8,110 nucleotides of DNA, from NCBI GenBank assembly GCA_016217865.1, contig JACRFO010000007.1, positions 1 through 8,110 of the forward strand. Direction: 5' to 3'. Positions 1 to 6,677 of this stretch are shown piece after piece. The stretch is from Candidatus Kerfeldbacteria bacterium (GTDB taxonomy: Bacteria; Patescibacteriota; Patescibacteriia; SBBC01; CAIJZX01). Within the stretch, counting starts at the first letter, position 1. Every line of letters begins with the position of its first letter. The notes beneath the pieces are model-generated. The model ran no database searches. It was given only the letters and a program-made list of their open reading frames with translations, and was not told the origin of the DNA. A program made the position numbers and the translations under genes.

Positions 1-10
1 AGGTGCAGTC

Positions 11-487
11 ATGAACTTGCGCCTCACAACCATATCCGTGATAGCCCTACTCGTTTGGTTTGGGGTTGGGGTTGCGGTCCTCGATCGATTGATGGTATTC
101 CGGCCAAGCACGACGATCGCGTGGCCACATCCAGCCAAGCCAAACGTCAGTTTTTCCTGGAGCAGTCCGCCGACGGTCGTTGATGGGGCAGTCAGTTTGG
201 CGCCGGGCGAACAACGGTCAGTAAACGTTACCGTACCGCGGGCATTTGTGTCCGGCCGATTTGAGGTGGCGACGCTCATGAACAGCGGTGGAGTATTGGA
301 GCTCCGGGCGCCGACCCGACCGGGCCGACCGACTGCAACCACAACCCTACATGAGACGTTCAACGGACACCTGGATGTGCAGTGGCATGATGTGGCGGCG
401 AGTGTCCGGACCTTCGCCATCCAATTTCATAACACCGGCGCGTCGCCGATCACGTTGCAACGCGTCACCTTCACGCTTCACCGATGA
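11..487 (+). CDS. Hypothetical single-pass membrane protein with beta-rich domain
   Basis: A 158-residue protein that I do not recognise. Residues about 7-27 form one hydrophobic segment after a short N-terminus containing one Arg (MNLR), which suggests a membrane anchor or uncleaved signal with the rest outside the membrane. The remaining 130 residues alternate short hydrophobic and polar stretches with many Thr, Val and Pro and no Cys, as in a beta-sandwich domain; the closing part (FAIQFHNTGASPITLQRVTF) reads like two beta-strands. No catalytic motif is visible. The ATG is preceded by AGGTG at positions 1-5, a weak ribosome binding site with a 5-nt spacer, which supports this start. The stop TGA overlaps the ATG of the next gene (ATGA), so the two are probably translationally coupled. 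An envelope or surface-polymer role is possible, but nothing in the sequence proves it. Confidence 0.75.
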   Translation: MNLRLTTISVIALLVWFGVGVAVLDRLMVFRPSTTIAWPHPAKPNVSFSWSSPPTVVDGAVSLAPGEQRSVNVTVPRAFVSGRFEVATLMNSGGVLELRAPTRPGRPTATTTLHETFNGHLDVQWHDVAASVRTFAIQFHNTGASPITLQRVTFTLHR

Positions 488-711
488 TAAACTATCTCAC
501 ACGATCGTTGAGTACATTGCTTGGCTTGCTAGGCTGGGCGGTTGTGAGCGGGCTAGAAGCTTGGCGTCCCGGACTCATCTCCGGCAGCCTGAACCTCGGC
601 GTCTTATGGGTCGCCGTGGTCGCTCTCATATTGGCTGAAAGCTGGGCTAGAGCTTCAACGGCGTCGTCGACCAGCTCCAAGCAGTCACCATCGGTGTCGG
701 TTCCTGACTGA
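484..711 (+). CDS. Small two-helix membrane protein, hypothetical
   Basis: A 75-residue protein that begins inside the stop codon of the preceding gene (ATGA overlap), the usual sign of a real coupled gene. Two hydrophobic segments are visible, at about residues 9-24 and 36-52, joined by a short loop containing EAWRPG. The C-terminal 20 or so residues are a Ser/Thr-rich tail that is probably unstructured. That tail lies in DNA also used on the other strand by the last 21 codons of the PEGA-domain gene. It probably acts with the preceding membrane protein, perhaps as a small partner subunit. No family is recognised. The main doubt is its short length; the start-stop overlap and the clear hydrophobic pattern argue for it. 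Confidence 0.6.
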   Translation: MINYLTRSLSTLLGLLGWAVVSGLEAWRPGLISGSLNLGVLWVAVVALILAESWARASTASSTSSKQSPSVSVPD

Positions 712-1957
712 CCGTAACGATGAGGCGCTGGGTGCGGTCGAACATCATCGACGTCACATCGGCGTCGAAGGCTTGCGACAGCAGGGTCGATCGACCTTGG
801 CGTTGGCTGGTACTCCGGATAGTGACATGTCGTTGATCAAGAGTGAGGAGCAAGTGCTCGGGTGATACCCAACGTGCTTCAGTGGTGATTGCACCGCTCC
901 GATCGATCAGGGTATTCGTGCCATCAGATAGTCGCATCGACAGCTCCAATCCGTTCTGCCAGACAAGCGGTTCGTTGACCGATGACCACCACCAATCGTC
1001 AGCCTGGCCGAAGCTGCGCAGGACTGGCGAACTGGCGGTTTGTCGCAGCTCAGCTAGTAAGTGGTCGGATTGGCGCTGCATCAAGAGGGTATTCGGAGGA
1101 CCGTCAATGAACCGCCAATCACCATCGATAGTGGTCACGACTTGGGATGAGGCTTGTCCGTAAGCCGCTTGCTGGTAGATTGTCGTCACCGTACCAACGG
1201 TTGTGGACGACCAGATGGAGTCATTCTGGATGCTATAGGATAGTCCGGTCGTTAAGGCCGTTTCGGTTTTTGCCAAGGCATCGAAACGGTACACCTGACT
1301 AAGACGTTGTCCATAAAAAATATGATCAGACGTTTGGCTCCACCGGAGGGCAGTAAAAGGAGCGAGCGTCCAGATCTGGTTGCCTGTTGTTTGGACCACT
1401 GCAACTTCCCCAATTGATTCGTAGAGCCGGATCTGATCATGAGGGCTGGCATGCACTGCTGTTGGTTGACTGGTCAGCTGGATCAAACGGTCGGTGCTTG
1501 GCCAAAGATCACGCGACAACCAGCCGGTCGATTGACGTTGCCAGCCGATAATGCGGTTACCAACCGGATCAGCCAGGACACCCGTTGCGCCTTTGAGGTC
1601 AATGTTCGCCCGTTGAAACGCCGCTGGGAAGAGCGTGATGGGTCCGATTATTTCTGCCACATCAGGCGAAACGCGAATCAACCGTTCCCATGATTGTAGC
1701 CCATTCTGCCGGACGCTGACTTGGTAAATACCCGGCCGGAGGTGCGTAAACCGTTTGGGCGTACTGCCCATCGGTTGGTCATTGAGGAAGACCTCTGCTC
1801 GACTGGTGGCCGTGATGAACAACGCACCGGTCTTCACAAAACCCTGTTCCAAACCAATCCAGCGATATCCACTGGCAATCGCCAGCAAGATCGGGGCGAC
1901 GATCAGGAAGACCAGGGTCGCTAGACTGTAGTAAATTCTTCGTGCCCGAACGGTCAT
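647..1957 (-). CDS. Membrane-anchored PEGA-domain protein with propeller-like C-terminal part
   Basis: The protein has 436 residues when started at the ATG at 1957. Residues 1-10 are basic (MTVRARRIYY), residues about 11-29 form one transmembrane helix, and a PEGA domain follows at about 43-112. The PEGA pattern shows as GALFITATSRAEVFLND, then G-S-T-P, then LRPGIYQVSV and a Trp before the closing strand. PEGA domains are small beta domains found in surface or envelope proteins. The remaining 320 residues contain repeated short beta segments with many Trp, Asp and Thr, consistent with a beta-propeller-like fold, although I cannot define blades. This arrangement (TM, PEGA, long beta region) is common in Patescibacteria, where its role is unknown. 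The frame is open back to 2143, but that would run 98 nt into murA. An ATG at 2023 lies 13 nt after a good Shine-Dalgarno-like AGGTGGAGG on this strand and remains an alternative start; I prefer 1957 because the basic residues and helix follow it directly. The 3' end overlaps the plus-strand gene by 65 nt. Confidence 0.85.
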   Translation of the reverse strand: MTVRARRIYYSLATLVFLIVAPILLAIASGYRWIGLEQGFVKTGALFITATSRAEVFLNDQPMGSTPKRFTHLRPGIYQVSVRQNGLQSWERLIRVSPDVAEIIGPITLFPAAFQRANIDLKGATGVLADPVGNRIIGWQRQSTGWLSRDLWPSTDRLIQLTSQPTAVHASPHDQIRLYESIGEVAVVQTTGNQIWTLAPFTALRWSQTSDHIFYGQRLSQVYRFDALAKTETALTTGLSYSIQNDSIWSSTTVGTVTTIYQQAAYGQASSQVVTTIDGDWRFIDGPPNTLLMQRQSDHLLAELRQTASSPVLRSFGQADDWWWSSVNEPLVWQNGLELSMRLSDGTNTLIDRSGAITTEARWVSPEHLLLTLDQRHVTIRSTSQRQGRSTLLSQAFDADVTSMMFDRTQRLIVTVSQEPTPMVTAWSWSTTPLKL

Positions 1958-1963
1958 AGTTGA

Positions 1964-1993
1964 TTGACGGCCGGGGTAGAAGGTTGGTACGCT
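1964..1993 (+). promoter_or_regulatory. Candidate sigma-70 promoter for the murA operon
   Basis: TTGACG at 1964-1969 is followed after 18 nt by TACGCT at 1988-1993, the latter preceded by TGG to give an extended -10 (TGGTACGCT). Transcription would start near 2000, leaving a leader of about 45 nt before the murA ATG. The same -35 hexamer, TTGACG, occurs in the stronger rpmA promoter in this window. The -10 matches the consensus at only four of six positions, so this is a moderate prediction. Confidence 0.4.
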
Positions 1994-2013
1994 ACCACTG
2001 CCGGCGTTAGCCC

Positions 2014-2022
2014 AGTGTAGCA
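2014..2022 (-). promoter_or_regulatory. Candidate extended -10 promoter for the PEGA-domain gene
   Basis: On the minus strand this reads TGCTACACT, an extended -10 element with TACACT as the hexamer. Only a poor -35 (TGGAGG) lies 17 nt upstream, so the extended TG would have to compensate. The predicted start near 2007 gives a leader of about 50 nt before the ATG at 1957 and would exclude the alternative ATG at 2023. Confidence 0.3.
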
Positions 2023-2045
2023 TGGCTTGACCGGTTCCTCCACCT

Positions 2046-3353
2046 ATGGCCAACACTCTCATCGTCACCGGCGGCGAACCTTTGCACGGGACGATTGCCC
2101 TATCCGGCGCTAAAAATGCGGCCTCAAAAATTCTGTTAGCCACGTTGCTGTCCGCCGAGCCTTCGGTTATCCATAACGTGCCGATGCTTGGAGAATTGGA
2201 TATTACCGCGGAAATTCTCGGTCATCTCGGTTGCCGGATTGACCGGCGGGATCACGATTGGACGGTGGAGACATCAACCATCGCCCGTTCCTCAATCCCG
2301 CAGTTAAGTCGTCGGAACCGGCTACCGATCCTCACGCTCGGACCACTGCTAGCCCGGACCGGCGAGGCAGAAGTCCCAGTGGTGGGCGGCGATGCGATTG
2401 GTCCGCGCCCGGTCAATTACCACCTCGCCGCGTTGAAAGCGATGGGCGCAGACGTTGAAGTAACCGAACATAGCTTCCGGGCTAGGGCGAAACGGCTGCA
2501 CGGCGCAGAAATTTCCTTCCCGTACCCAAGCGTTGGAGCGACCGAGTCCGTCGTCATGGCGGCCGTACTAGCCGAGGGGCGGACCGTCGTTCACAATGCT
2601 GCCATTGAACCAGAAGTGCTCGATCTTCTGCAGATGCTCCAAACGATGGGGGCGATCATTGAATTAGGGACGAACCGAACGCTCGTTATCGACGGCGTCG
2701 AGCAGCTCCACGGTACGCAATATACAGTTATACCTGATCGCATTGAAGCTGCGTCGTTTGCGAGTTTGGCTCTGGCGACCGATGGAGACATTATCGTCAG
2801 TGGAGCCTGCCAAGCCGATCTCATGACCTACCTGACGACCATTCGCCGTCTCGGTGGGGGATTCGAAGTTCGACCGGATGGCATCCGCTTCTTCCGTCAG
2901 GGTCGATTAACCGCTATTCACATCGAGACCGACACTCATCCCGGGTTTATGACCGATTGGCAACAGCCGCTCGTCACCGTCCTGACCCAAGCCCACGGCC
3001 AGTCAACCATCCACGAAACGGTATACGAAGATCGCTTCGGTTACACGAAGACCCTCCAGCAGATGGGGGCGAAGATTGAGACGAGCACGGATTGCTGGGG
3101 ACAACTGCCGTGTCGCTGGTGGGCCCATGGCTACACCCACAGCTGCCAGGTGACCGGACCGACGCCGCTCAAGGGGACGATGATCGAGATCCCTGACATT
3201 CGAGCAGGTATGGCCCACCTCATCGCTGCCCTAGTGGCTCATGGCGAATCGCGCTTGGTGGGGGTTGAGCATCTTGACCGTGGCTACCAAGACCTCACGA
3301 CGAGATTACAAGGTTTAGGCGCTCGCCTGAAACGTGAAAATCGTGTAGACTAG
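2046..3353 (+). CDS. murA: UDP-N-acetylglucosamine 1-carboxyvinyltransferase (MurA), Asp-type active site
   Basis: MurA transfers enolpyruvate from phosphoenolpyruvate to UDP-GlcNAc, the first committed step of peptidoglycan synthesis, in the cytoplasm. The 435 residues are near the usual 420-430. The start MANTLIVTGGEPLHG and the GAKNA motif (Lys23, Asn24) match the family N-terminus. Other matches are LGPLLAR (98-104), the active-site loop GGDAIGPRP (114-122), Asp304 in GFMTDWQ, which corresponds to the catalytic Asp305 of E. coli, and the C-terminal LDRGY (410-414). In most bacteria the loop reads GGCxIGxRP with a catalytic Cys; here that residue is Asp116. MurA enzymes with Asp at this position are active but insensitive to fosfomycin, as known for Mycobacterium tuberculosis and Chlamydia. 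There is no Shine-Dalgarno upstream; the preceding bases are CCTCCACCT. It is the first gene of a four-gene run, with the protease gene starting 4 nt after its stop. Confidence 0.95.
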   Translation: MANTLIVTGGEPLHGTIALSGAKNAASKILLATLLSAEPSVIHNVPMLGELDITAEILGHLGCRIDRRDHDWTVETSTIARSSIPQLSRRNRLPILTLGPLLARTGEAEVPVVGGDAIGPRPVNYHLAALKAMGADVEVTEHSFRARAKRLHGAEISFPYPSVGATESVVMAAVLAEGRTVVHNAAIEPEVLDLLQMLQTMGAIIELGTNRTLVIDGVEQLHGTQYTVIPDRIEAASFASLALATDGDIIVSGACQADLMTYLTTIRRLGGGFEVRPDGIRFFRQGRLTAIHIETDTHPGFMTDWQQPLVTVLTQAHGQSTIHETVYEDRFGYTKTLQQMGAKIETSTDCWGQLPCRWWAHGYTHSCQVTGPTPLKGTMIEIPDIRAGMAHLIAALVAHGESRLVGVEHLDRGYQDLTTRLQGLGARLKRENRVD

Positions 3354-3357
3354 CGTC

Positions 3358-4575
3358 ATGCGTTCCCGACTGGCGATCATCATCACCAGCGCCATCCTCC
3401 TCGTGACCATTGGGTTCATCGGCGGGGTGATCGTGACCGGTCAGCAACTTCGCGGATTAGCGCCGAAGTCGCTGCAAGCCGCCTTAGAAAAACTCAATCC
3501 ATCACCACAGGGGGCAGACTACCAGCAATTCCTGCGCGTGTGGGACAGCGTCCACCGCGATTACGTCAACGCGAAGGTAGATGATGCTGAACTGTTGCAA
3601 GGGGCAATTTCTGGTCTCGTTGGCGGGTTACATGACCCCTACTCGATGTACTTTTCGGCGGCTGAATCGAAGCAATTTCAAGATGAAATAGCCGGAACGT
3701 TTGAAGGCGTAGGGATGGAAATCGGGTATAAAGACGACCACCTTGTTGTCATAGCGCCACTCGAAGATTCTCCGGCGGCCAAAGCTGGGATCGTAGCCGG
3801 TGACGTCATCCTCGCTATTGATAAACAGGATGCCAGCCGCTTAAGTGTCGACGAAGCAGTCAAGAATATCCGTGGCCAGAAGGGGACAACCGTAACGCTG
3901 GTGATCCGTCGTGGCCAGGAAACCGAACCACGGACGATTGCGATCGTTCGCAGCCAGATTGTGGTTAACCCCGTGACAATCAAGCTCGTCCAACGTGACG
4001 AGAAAACCTTTGCCCACATTCGACTAACGAGTTTCTCCCAGGATGCGACTAAGCTACTCCGTGGAGCCCTAGCGAAACAGGATGTCGCGGCCATTGATGG
4101 CTTCATCCTTGACCTTCGGAATAACCCCGGTGGATACCTCAATCAAGCGGTCGATATCACGGCGGTCTTCCTCCGGAGTGGCGAAGTCGTTGCCGAAGTT
4201 GATCGAACCGGCCAGAAGGAAACGTTCTCCGTCAATGGGCAGGCCGCGCTCCCAACACAACCGCTCGTCGTGCTCGTCAACGGCGGTAGCGCCTCGGCTT
4301 CGGAAATCGTGGCCGGCGCGCTCCAAGATCACCGTCGGGCGAAGCTCGTTGGTGTCACGACCTTTGGGAAGGGCACGGTCCAAGAGTATGAAACCCTGGC
4401 CGACGGGTCGAGCCTCAAACTGACCGTGGCCAAGTGGTTCACACCGAACGGCACGTCCATCAGTGAACAAGGGATTACCCCGGACATTGCGGTTGAACTT
4501 ACGAACGATGATATCAGCGCCGGCCGTGATCCGCAGTTGCAGAAAGCCGTGGATATCTTATTAGGAGCATCATGA
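3358..4575 (+). CDS. Carboxy-terminal processing protease, S41 family (CtpA-like), membrane-anchored
   Basis: A 405-residue serine protease of the S41A tail-specific family, which cuts proteins at or near exposed C-termini outside the cytoplasmic membrane. Residues about 5-27 form a signal-anchor helix. A helical cap segment with the family pattern GLVGGLHDPYSMYF lies at about 86-99. A PDZ domain spans about 108-195 and includes FEGVGMEI and SPAAKAGIVAGDVILAI. The protease core follows, with LRNNPGG (253-259), NGGSASASE (308-316) and FGKGTVQ (336-342). By alignment with Bacillus CtpB the catalytic triad is Ser313, Lys338 and Gln342, and all three are present. Length is typical, but there is no extra C-terminal peptidoglycan-binding domain. 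The ATG lies 4 nt after the murA stop with no visible ribosome binding site. The stop TGA shares 4 nt with rplI. Substrates are unknown; envelope or peptidoglycan-enzyme turnover would fit the murA context but is inferred. Confidence 0.95.
   Translation: MRSRLAIIITSAILLVTIGFIGGVIVTGQQLRGLAPKSLQAALEKLNPSPQGADYQQFLRVWDSVHRDYVNAKVDDAELLQGAISGLVGGLHDPYSMYFSAAESKQFQDEIAGTFEGVGMEIGYKDDHLVVIAPLEDSPAAKAGIVAGDVILAIDKQDASRLSVDEAVKNIRGQKGTTVTLVIRRGQETEPRTIAIVRSQIVVNPVTIKLVQRDEKTFAHIRLTSFSQDATKLLRGALAKQDVAAIDGFILDLRNNPGGYLNQAVDITAVFLRSGEVVAEVDRTGQKETFSVNGQAALPTQPLVVLVNGGSASASEIVAGALQDHRRAKLVGVTTFGKGTVQEYETLADGSSLKLTVAKWFTPNGTSISEQGITPDIAVELTNDDISAGRDPQLQKAVDILLGAS
4563..4567 (+). promoter_or_regulatory. 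Ribosome binding site for rplI
   Basis: AGGAG lies 4 nt before the rplI ATG, inside the last codons of the protease gene. It is the clearest Shine-Dalgarno site in the window; most other genes here lack one. It should let L9 be translated independently of the upstream protease. Confidence 0.7.
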
Positions 4576-5015
4576 AGGTCCAACTACTGAAACCTGTCCC
4601 ACACCTCGGCCGCGCGTCGGAAATCGTAGAAGTGACCGAAGCCTATGCACGTAACTACTTGCTCCCGAACAAACTCGCCGCGATTGCGACGCCGCAAGTC
4701 TTAGCCCAAGCAGCCAGTGCTCAAGCTCGCAGCCAGGCTGAAGCCGAACGGTTGAAGAAGCAGGCGCAGCTCGTAGCCGAACGGCTCCAAGGGATGACCA
4801 TCGCCGTTACGGGCCAAGCCAACGACCAGGGCCGTCTCTTCGCAGCAGTAAAATCAGCAGCAGTCGTGGAGGCGATTGAACGGCAGTTGAACGTCACGTT
4901 ACATGAAGCGAAGGTCCAACCTGATCATTTCAAACAACTGGGTGTCCAATCGGCGAAACTCCTCATACCTGGAACCGTGCCCATTGCTATAACAGTCGAT
5001 CTACGCCATGCCTAA
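4572..5015 (+). CDS. rplI: 50S ribosomal protein L9
   Basis: L9 is a large-subunit protein that binds 23S rRNA near the L1 stalk base and helps keep reading frame. The 147 residues match the family length. The N-terminal domain is clear: MKVQLLKPVPHLGRASEIVEV, then the rRNA-binding signature YARNYLLPNKLA at about 25-36. A long Ala/Gln-rich connecting helix follows at about 43-74, and a C-terminal domain at about 75-147 includes GRLFAAVKSAAVVEAI. The start is fixed by AGGAG 4 nt upstream and by the ATGA overlap with the protease gene. It overlaps pyrG by 8 nt. Several Patescibacteria lineages are reported to lack L9, so its presence here is a useful taxonomic marker. Confidence 0.97.
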   Translation: MKVQLLKPVPHLGRASEIVEVTEAYARNYLLPNKLAAIATPQVLAQAASAQARSQAEAERLKKQAQLVAERLQGMTIAVTGQANDQGRLFAAVKSAAVVEAIERQLNVTLHEAKVQPDHFKQLGVQSAKLLIPGTVPIAITVDLRHA

Positions 5016-6675
5016 AACCTCAACCAAATACATTTTCGTCGTTGGCGGTGTGCTCTCGGGACTTGGAAAAGGGATAGCGGTCTCTTCGATTGGATTGCTG
5101 CTGAAGGGCCGCGGGTATCGCGTCTCGGCAATGAAAATCGATCCCTACCTGAACGTCGATGCTGGAACTATGAACCCGACCGAACATGGCGAGGTCTTCG
5201 TCACCTCCGATGGACTCGAAACTGACCAGGACATTGGCAATTACGAACGCTTTCTCGACCGAGACCTGACCCGACACAGTTACATGACGACTGGCCAAGT
5301 CTACCTATCGGTCATTGAGCGTGAACGGGCGCTGCAGTACAAGGGTAAGTGCGTTGAAGCCGTTCCTCATGTGCCTGAAGAGGTTATCCGCCGCATCACG
5401 ACTGCCGCCCGCGTCAACCGAGCAGAAATACAGTTGGTGGAGATCGGCGGCACAGTCGGCGAGTACCAGAACATGATCTACCTCGAAGCGGCGAGAATGA
5501 TGCACCTCCGCCATCCTGGGCAGGTCCAGTTCATCCTCTTGAGCTATCTGCCGATCCCTGGTCAGCTCGGCGAAATGAAGACTAAACCGACGCAGTATGC
5601 GGTTCGGACATTGAATGCTGCCGGCATTCAACCGGACTTCATTCTCGGACGCGGCGCGCTACCACTCGACCATCCCCGCAAAGAAAAGTTGTCGATCAAC
5701 TGCAACATGCGTCCGACAGACATCATCTCCGCGCCGGATGTCAAGAATATATACACCATCCCGATCAACTATGAGCGCGAACGACTAGCCGAGAAAATCC
5801 TTGAGAAGTTCCATTTGCCGCTTCGTCAGCGAGACTTGAAGACCTGGCGGGCGATGGTGCGCCGTTCAGCTGGCCGAAAGGGGACCCTAACCATTGGCAT
5901 TGTCGGCAAGTACTTTGCCTCGGGGACGTTCACGTTAGCCGACTCATACATTTCCGTCATCGAAGCGATTAAACACGCTGCCTGGTCCCGTAACTACGCG
6001 GTCAAGATTGATTGGCTTGAAGCCGAACGGTATGAACGCCAACCGTCAGCCCTACGCGAACTTGAACAGTATGATGGCGTGGTCGTCCCCGGCGGATTCG
6101 GTAGTCGGGGAGTCGAAGGAAAAATTGCGGTAATCCAATACCTGCGGACACACCGGATACCATTCTTCGGACTATGCTACGGGATGCAACTGGCAGCCGT
6201 CGAATTTGCCCGTCACGTCCTCCGTTTGCGAGAAGCCCATACCACCGAAGTCCGGCCGAAGACGAAAACTGCAGTCATTGACTTACTCCCCGAACAAGAA
6301 CACCTCTTGCGTGAACACCACCTGGGCGGTTCAATGCGTTTAGGGAACTATCCCTGCCGGATTACGGCTGGCACAAAAACGGCGCAAGCGTATAAGCAAC
6401 GGACGATTCAAGAGCGCCATCGCCATCGCTACGAGTTTCAAAATGCCTTTCGGACCACGTTCGAGGAACACGGGTTCCTCGTGGCTGGGGTCGAGCCAAC
6501 CCGAAATCTTGTAGAGATCCTTGAGTTACGAGATCATCCGTGGTTTGTTGGAACGCAGTTCCACCCCGAGCTCCTTTCGCGGCCGTTACGACCGCACCCA
6601 CTCTTTGTGGGCTTCATTACCAGCGCAGCCAAACAACAACGACGGACCGCTGTGGTCCGCCGCCATCGAAAGTAG
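5008..6675 (+). CDS. pyrG: CTP synthase (glutamine-hydrolysing)
   Basis: PyrG makes CTP from UTP, ATP and glutamine in the cytoplasm. The 555 residues carry both domains. The synthetase domain (about 1-275) has the P-loop GGVLSGLGKG (13-22, Lys21), the block DPYLNVDAGTMNPTEHGEVF (45-64), DIGNYERF (75-82) and KTKPTQ (191-196). The class I glutamine amidotransferase domain (about 293-540) has GLCYGMQ with nucleophile Cys390, and QFHPELLSRPLRPHPLF with His519 and Glu521, so the triad is complete. Two small differences stand out. The linker after VGKY holds extra residues (FASGTFTLADSY where many enzymes have about five fewer), and the C-terminus ends in a basic tail (KQQRRTAVVRRHRK). The ATG lies inside the last codons of rplI (8-nt overlap) and has no clear ribosome binding site, which suggests coupling. 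The stop is 2 nt from the convergent rpmA stop. Confidence 0.97.
   Translation: MPKTSTKYIFVVGGVLSGLGKGIAVSSIGLLLKGRGYRVSAMKIDPYLNVDAGTMNPTEHGEVFVTSDGLETDQDIGNYERFLDRDLTRHSYMTTGQVYLSVIERERALQYKGKCVEAVPHVPEEVIRRITTAARVNRAEIQLVEIGGTVGEYQNMIYLEAARMMHLRHPGQVQFILLSYLPIPGQLGEMKTKPTQYAVRTLNAAGIQPDFILGRGALPLDHPRKEKLSINCNMRPTDIISAPDVKNIYTIPINYERERLAEKILEKFHLPLRQRDLKTWRAMVRRSAGRKGTLTIGIVGKYFASGTFTLADSYISVIEAIKHAAWSRNYAVKIDWLEAERYERQPSALRELEQYDGVVVPGGFGSRGVEGKIAVIQYLRTHRIPFFGLCYGMQLAAVEFARHVLRLREAHTTEVRPKTKTAVIDLLPEQEHLLREHHLGGSMRLGNYPCRITAGTKTAQAYKQRTIQERHRHRYEFQNAFRTTFEEHGFLVAGVEPTRNLVEILELRDHPWFVGTQFHPELLSRPLRPHPLFVGFITSAAKQQRRTAVVRRHRK
6620..6659 (-). terminator. Possible rpmA terminator inside the pyrG 3' end
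   Basis: A perfect 6-bp stem, CGGACC/GGTCCG with a 5-nt loop, spans 6643-6659. On the minus strand it is followed by TCGTTGTTGTTT, a broken T-rich run. It starts 19 nt after the rpmA stop codon, a normal distance for an intrinsic terminator. The T run is interrupted by C and G, so efficiency would be modest. On the plus strand no T run follows the stem, so it would not terminate pyrG. Confidence 0.35.
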
Positions 6676-6677
6676 AC

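Noticed and set aside
843..1163. Plus-strand frame of 106 codons antisense to the PEGA gene
   Set aside because: The minus-strand protein has clear anchor and PEGA domain in one continuous frame; this frame has the composition of an antisense shadow.
1958..2143. N-terminal extension of the PEGA-domain frame to the ATG at 2143
   Set aside because: It would overlap the first 98 nt of murA and add 62 residues with no membrane or domain character before the basic residues and helix that mark a natural start at 1957.
3318..3357. Possible internal promoter (TAGACT) just before the S41 protease gene
   Set aside because: No acceptable -35 lies 16-18 nt upstream and the gap to murA is only 4 nt, so readthrough from the murA promoter is the simpler reading.
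3678..4470. Two long minus-strand frames (154 and 133 codons) inside the S41 protease gene
   Set aside because: They are antisense to strongly conserved protease motifs, overlap each other, show no protein character, and have no start signals.
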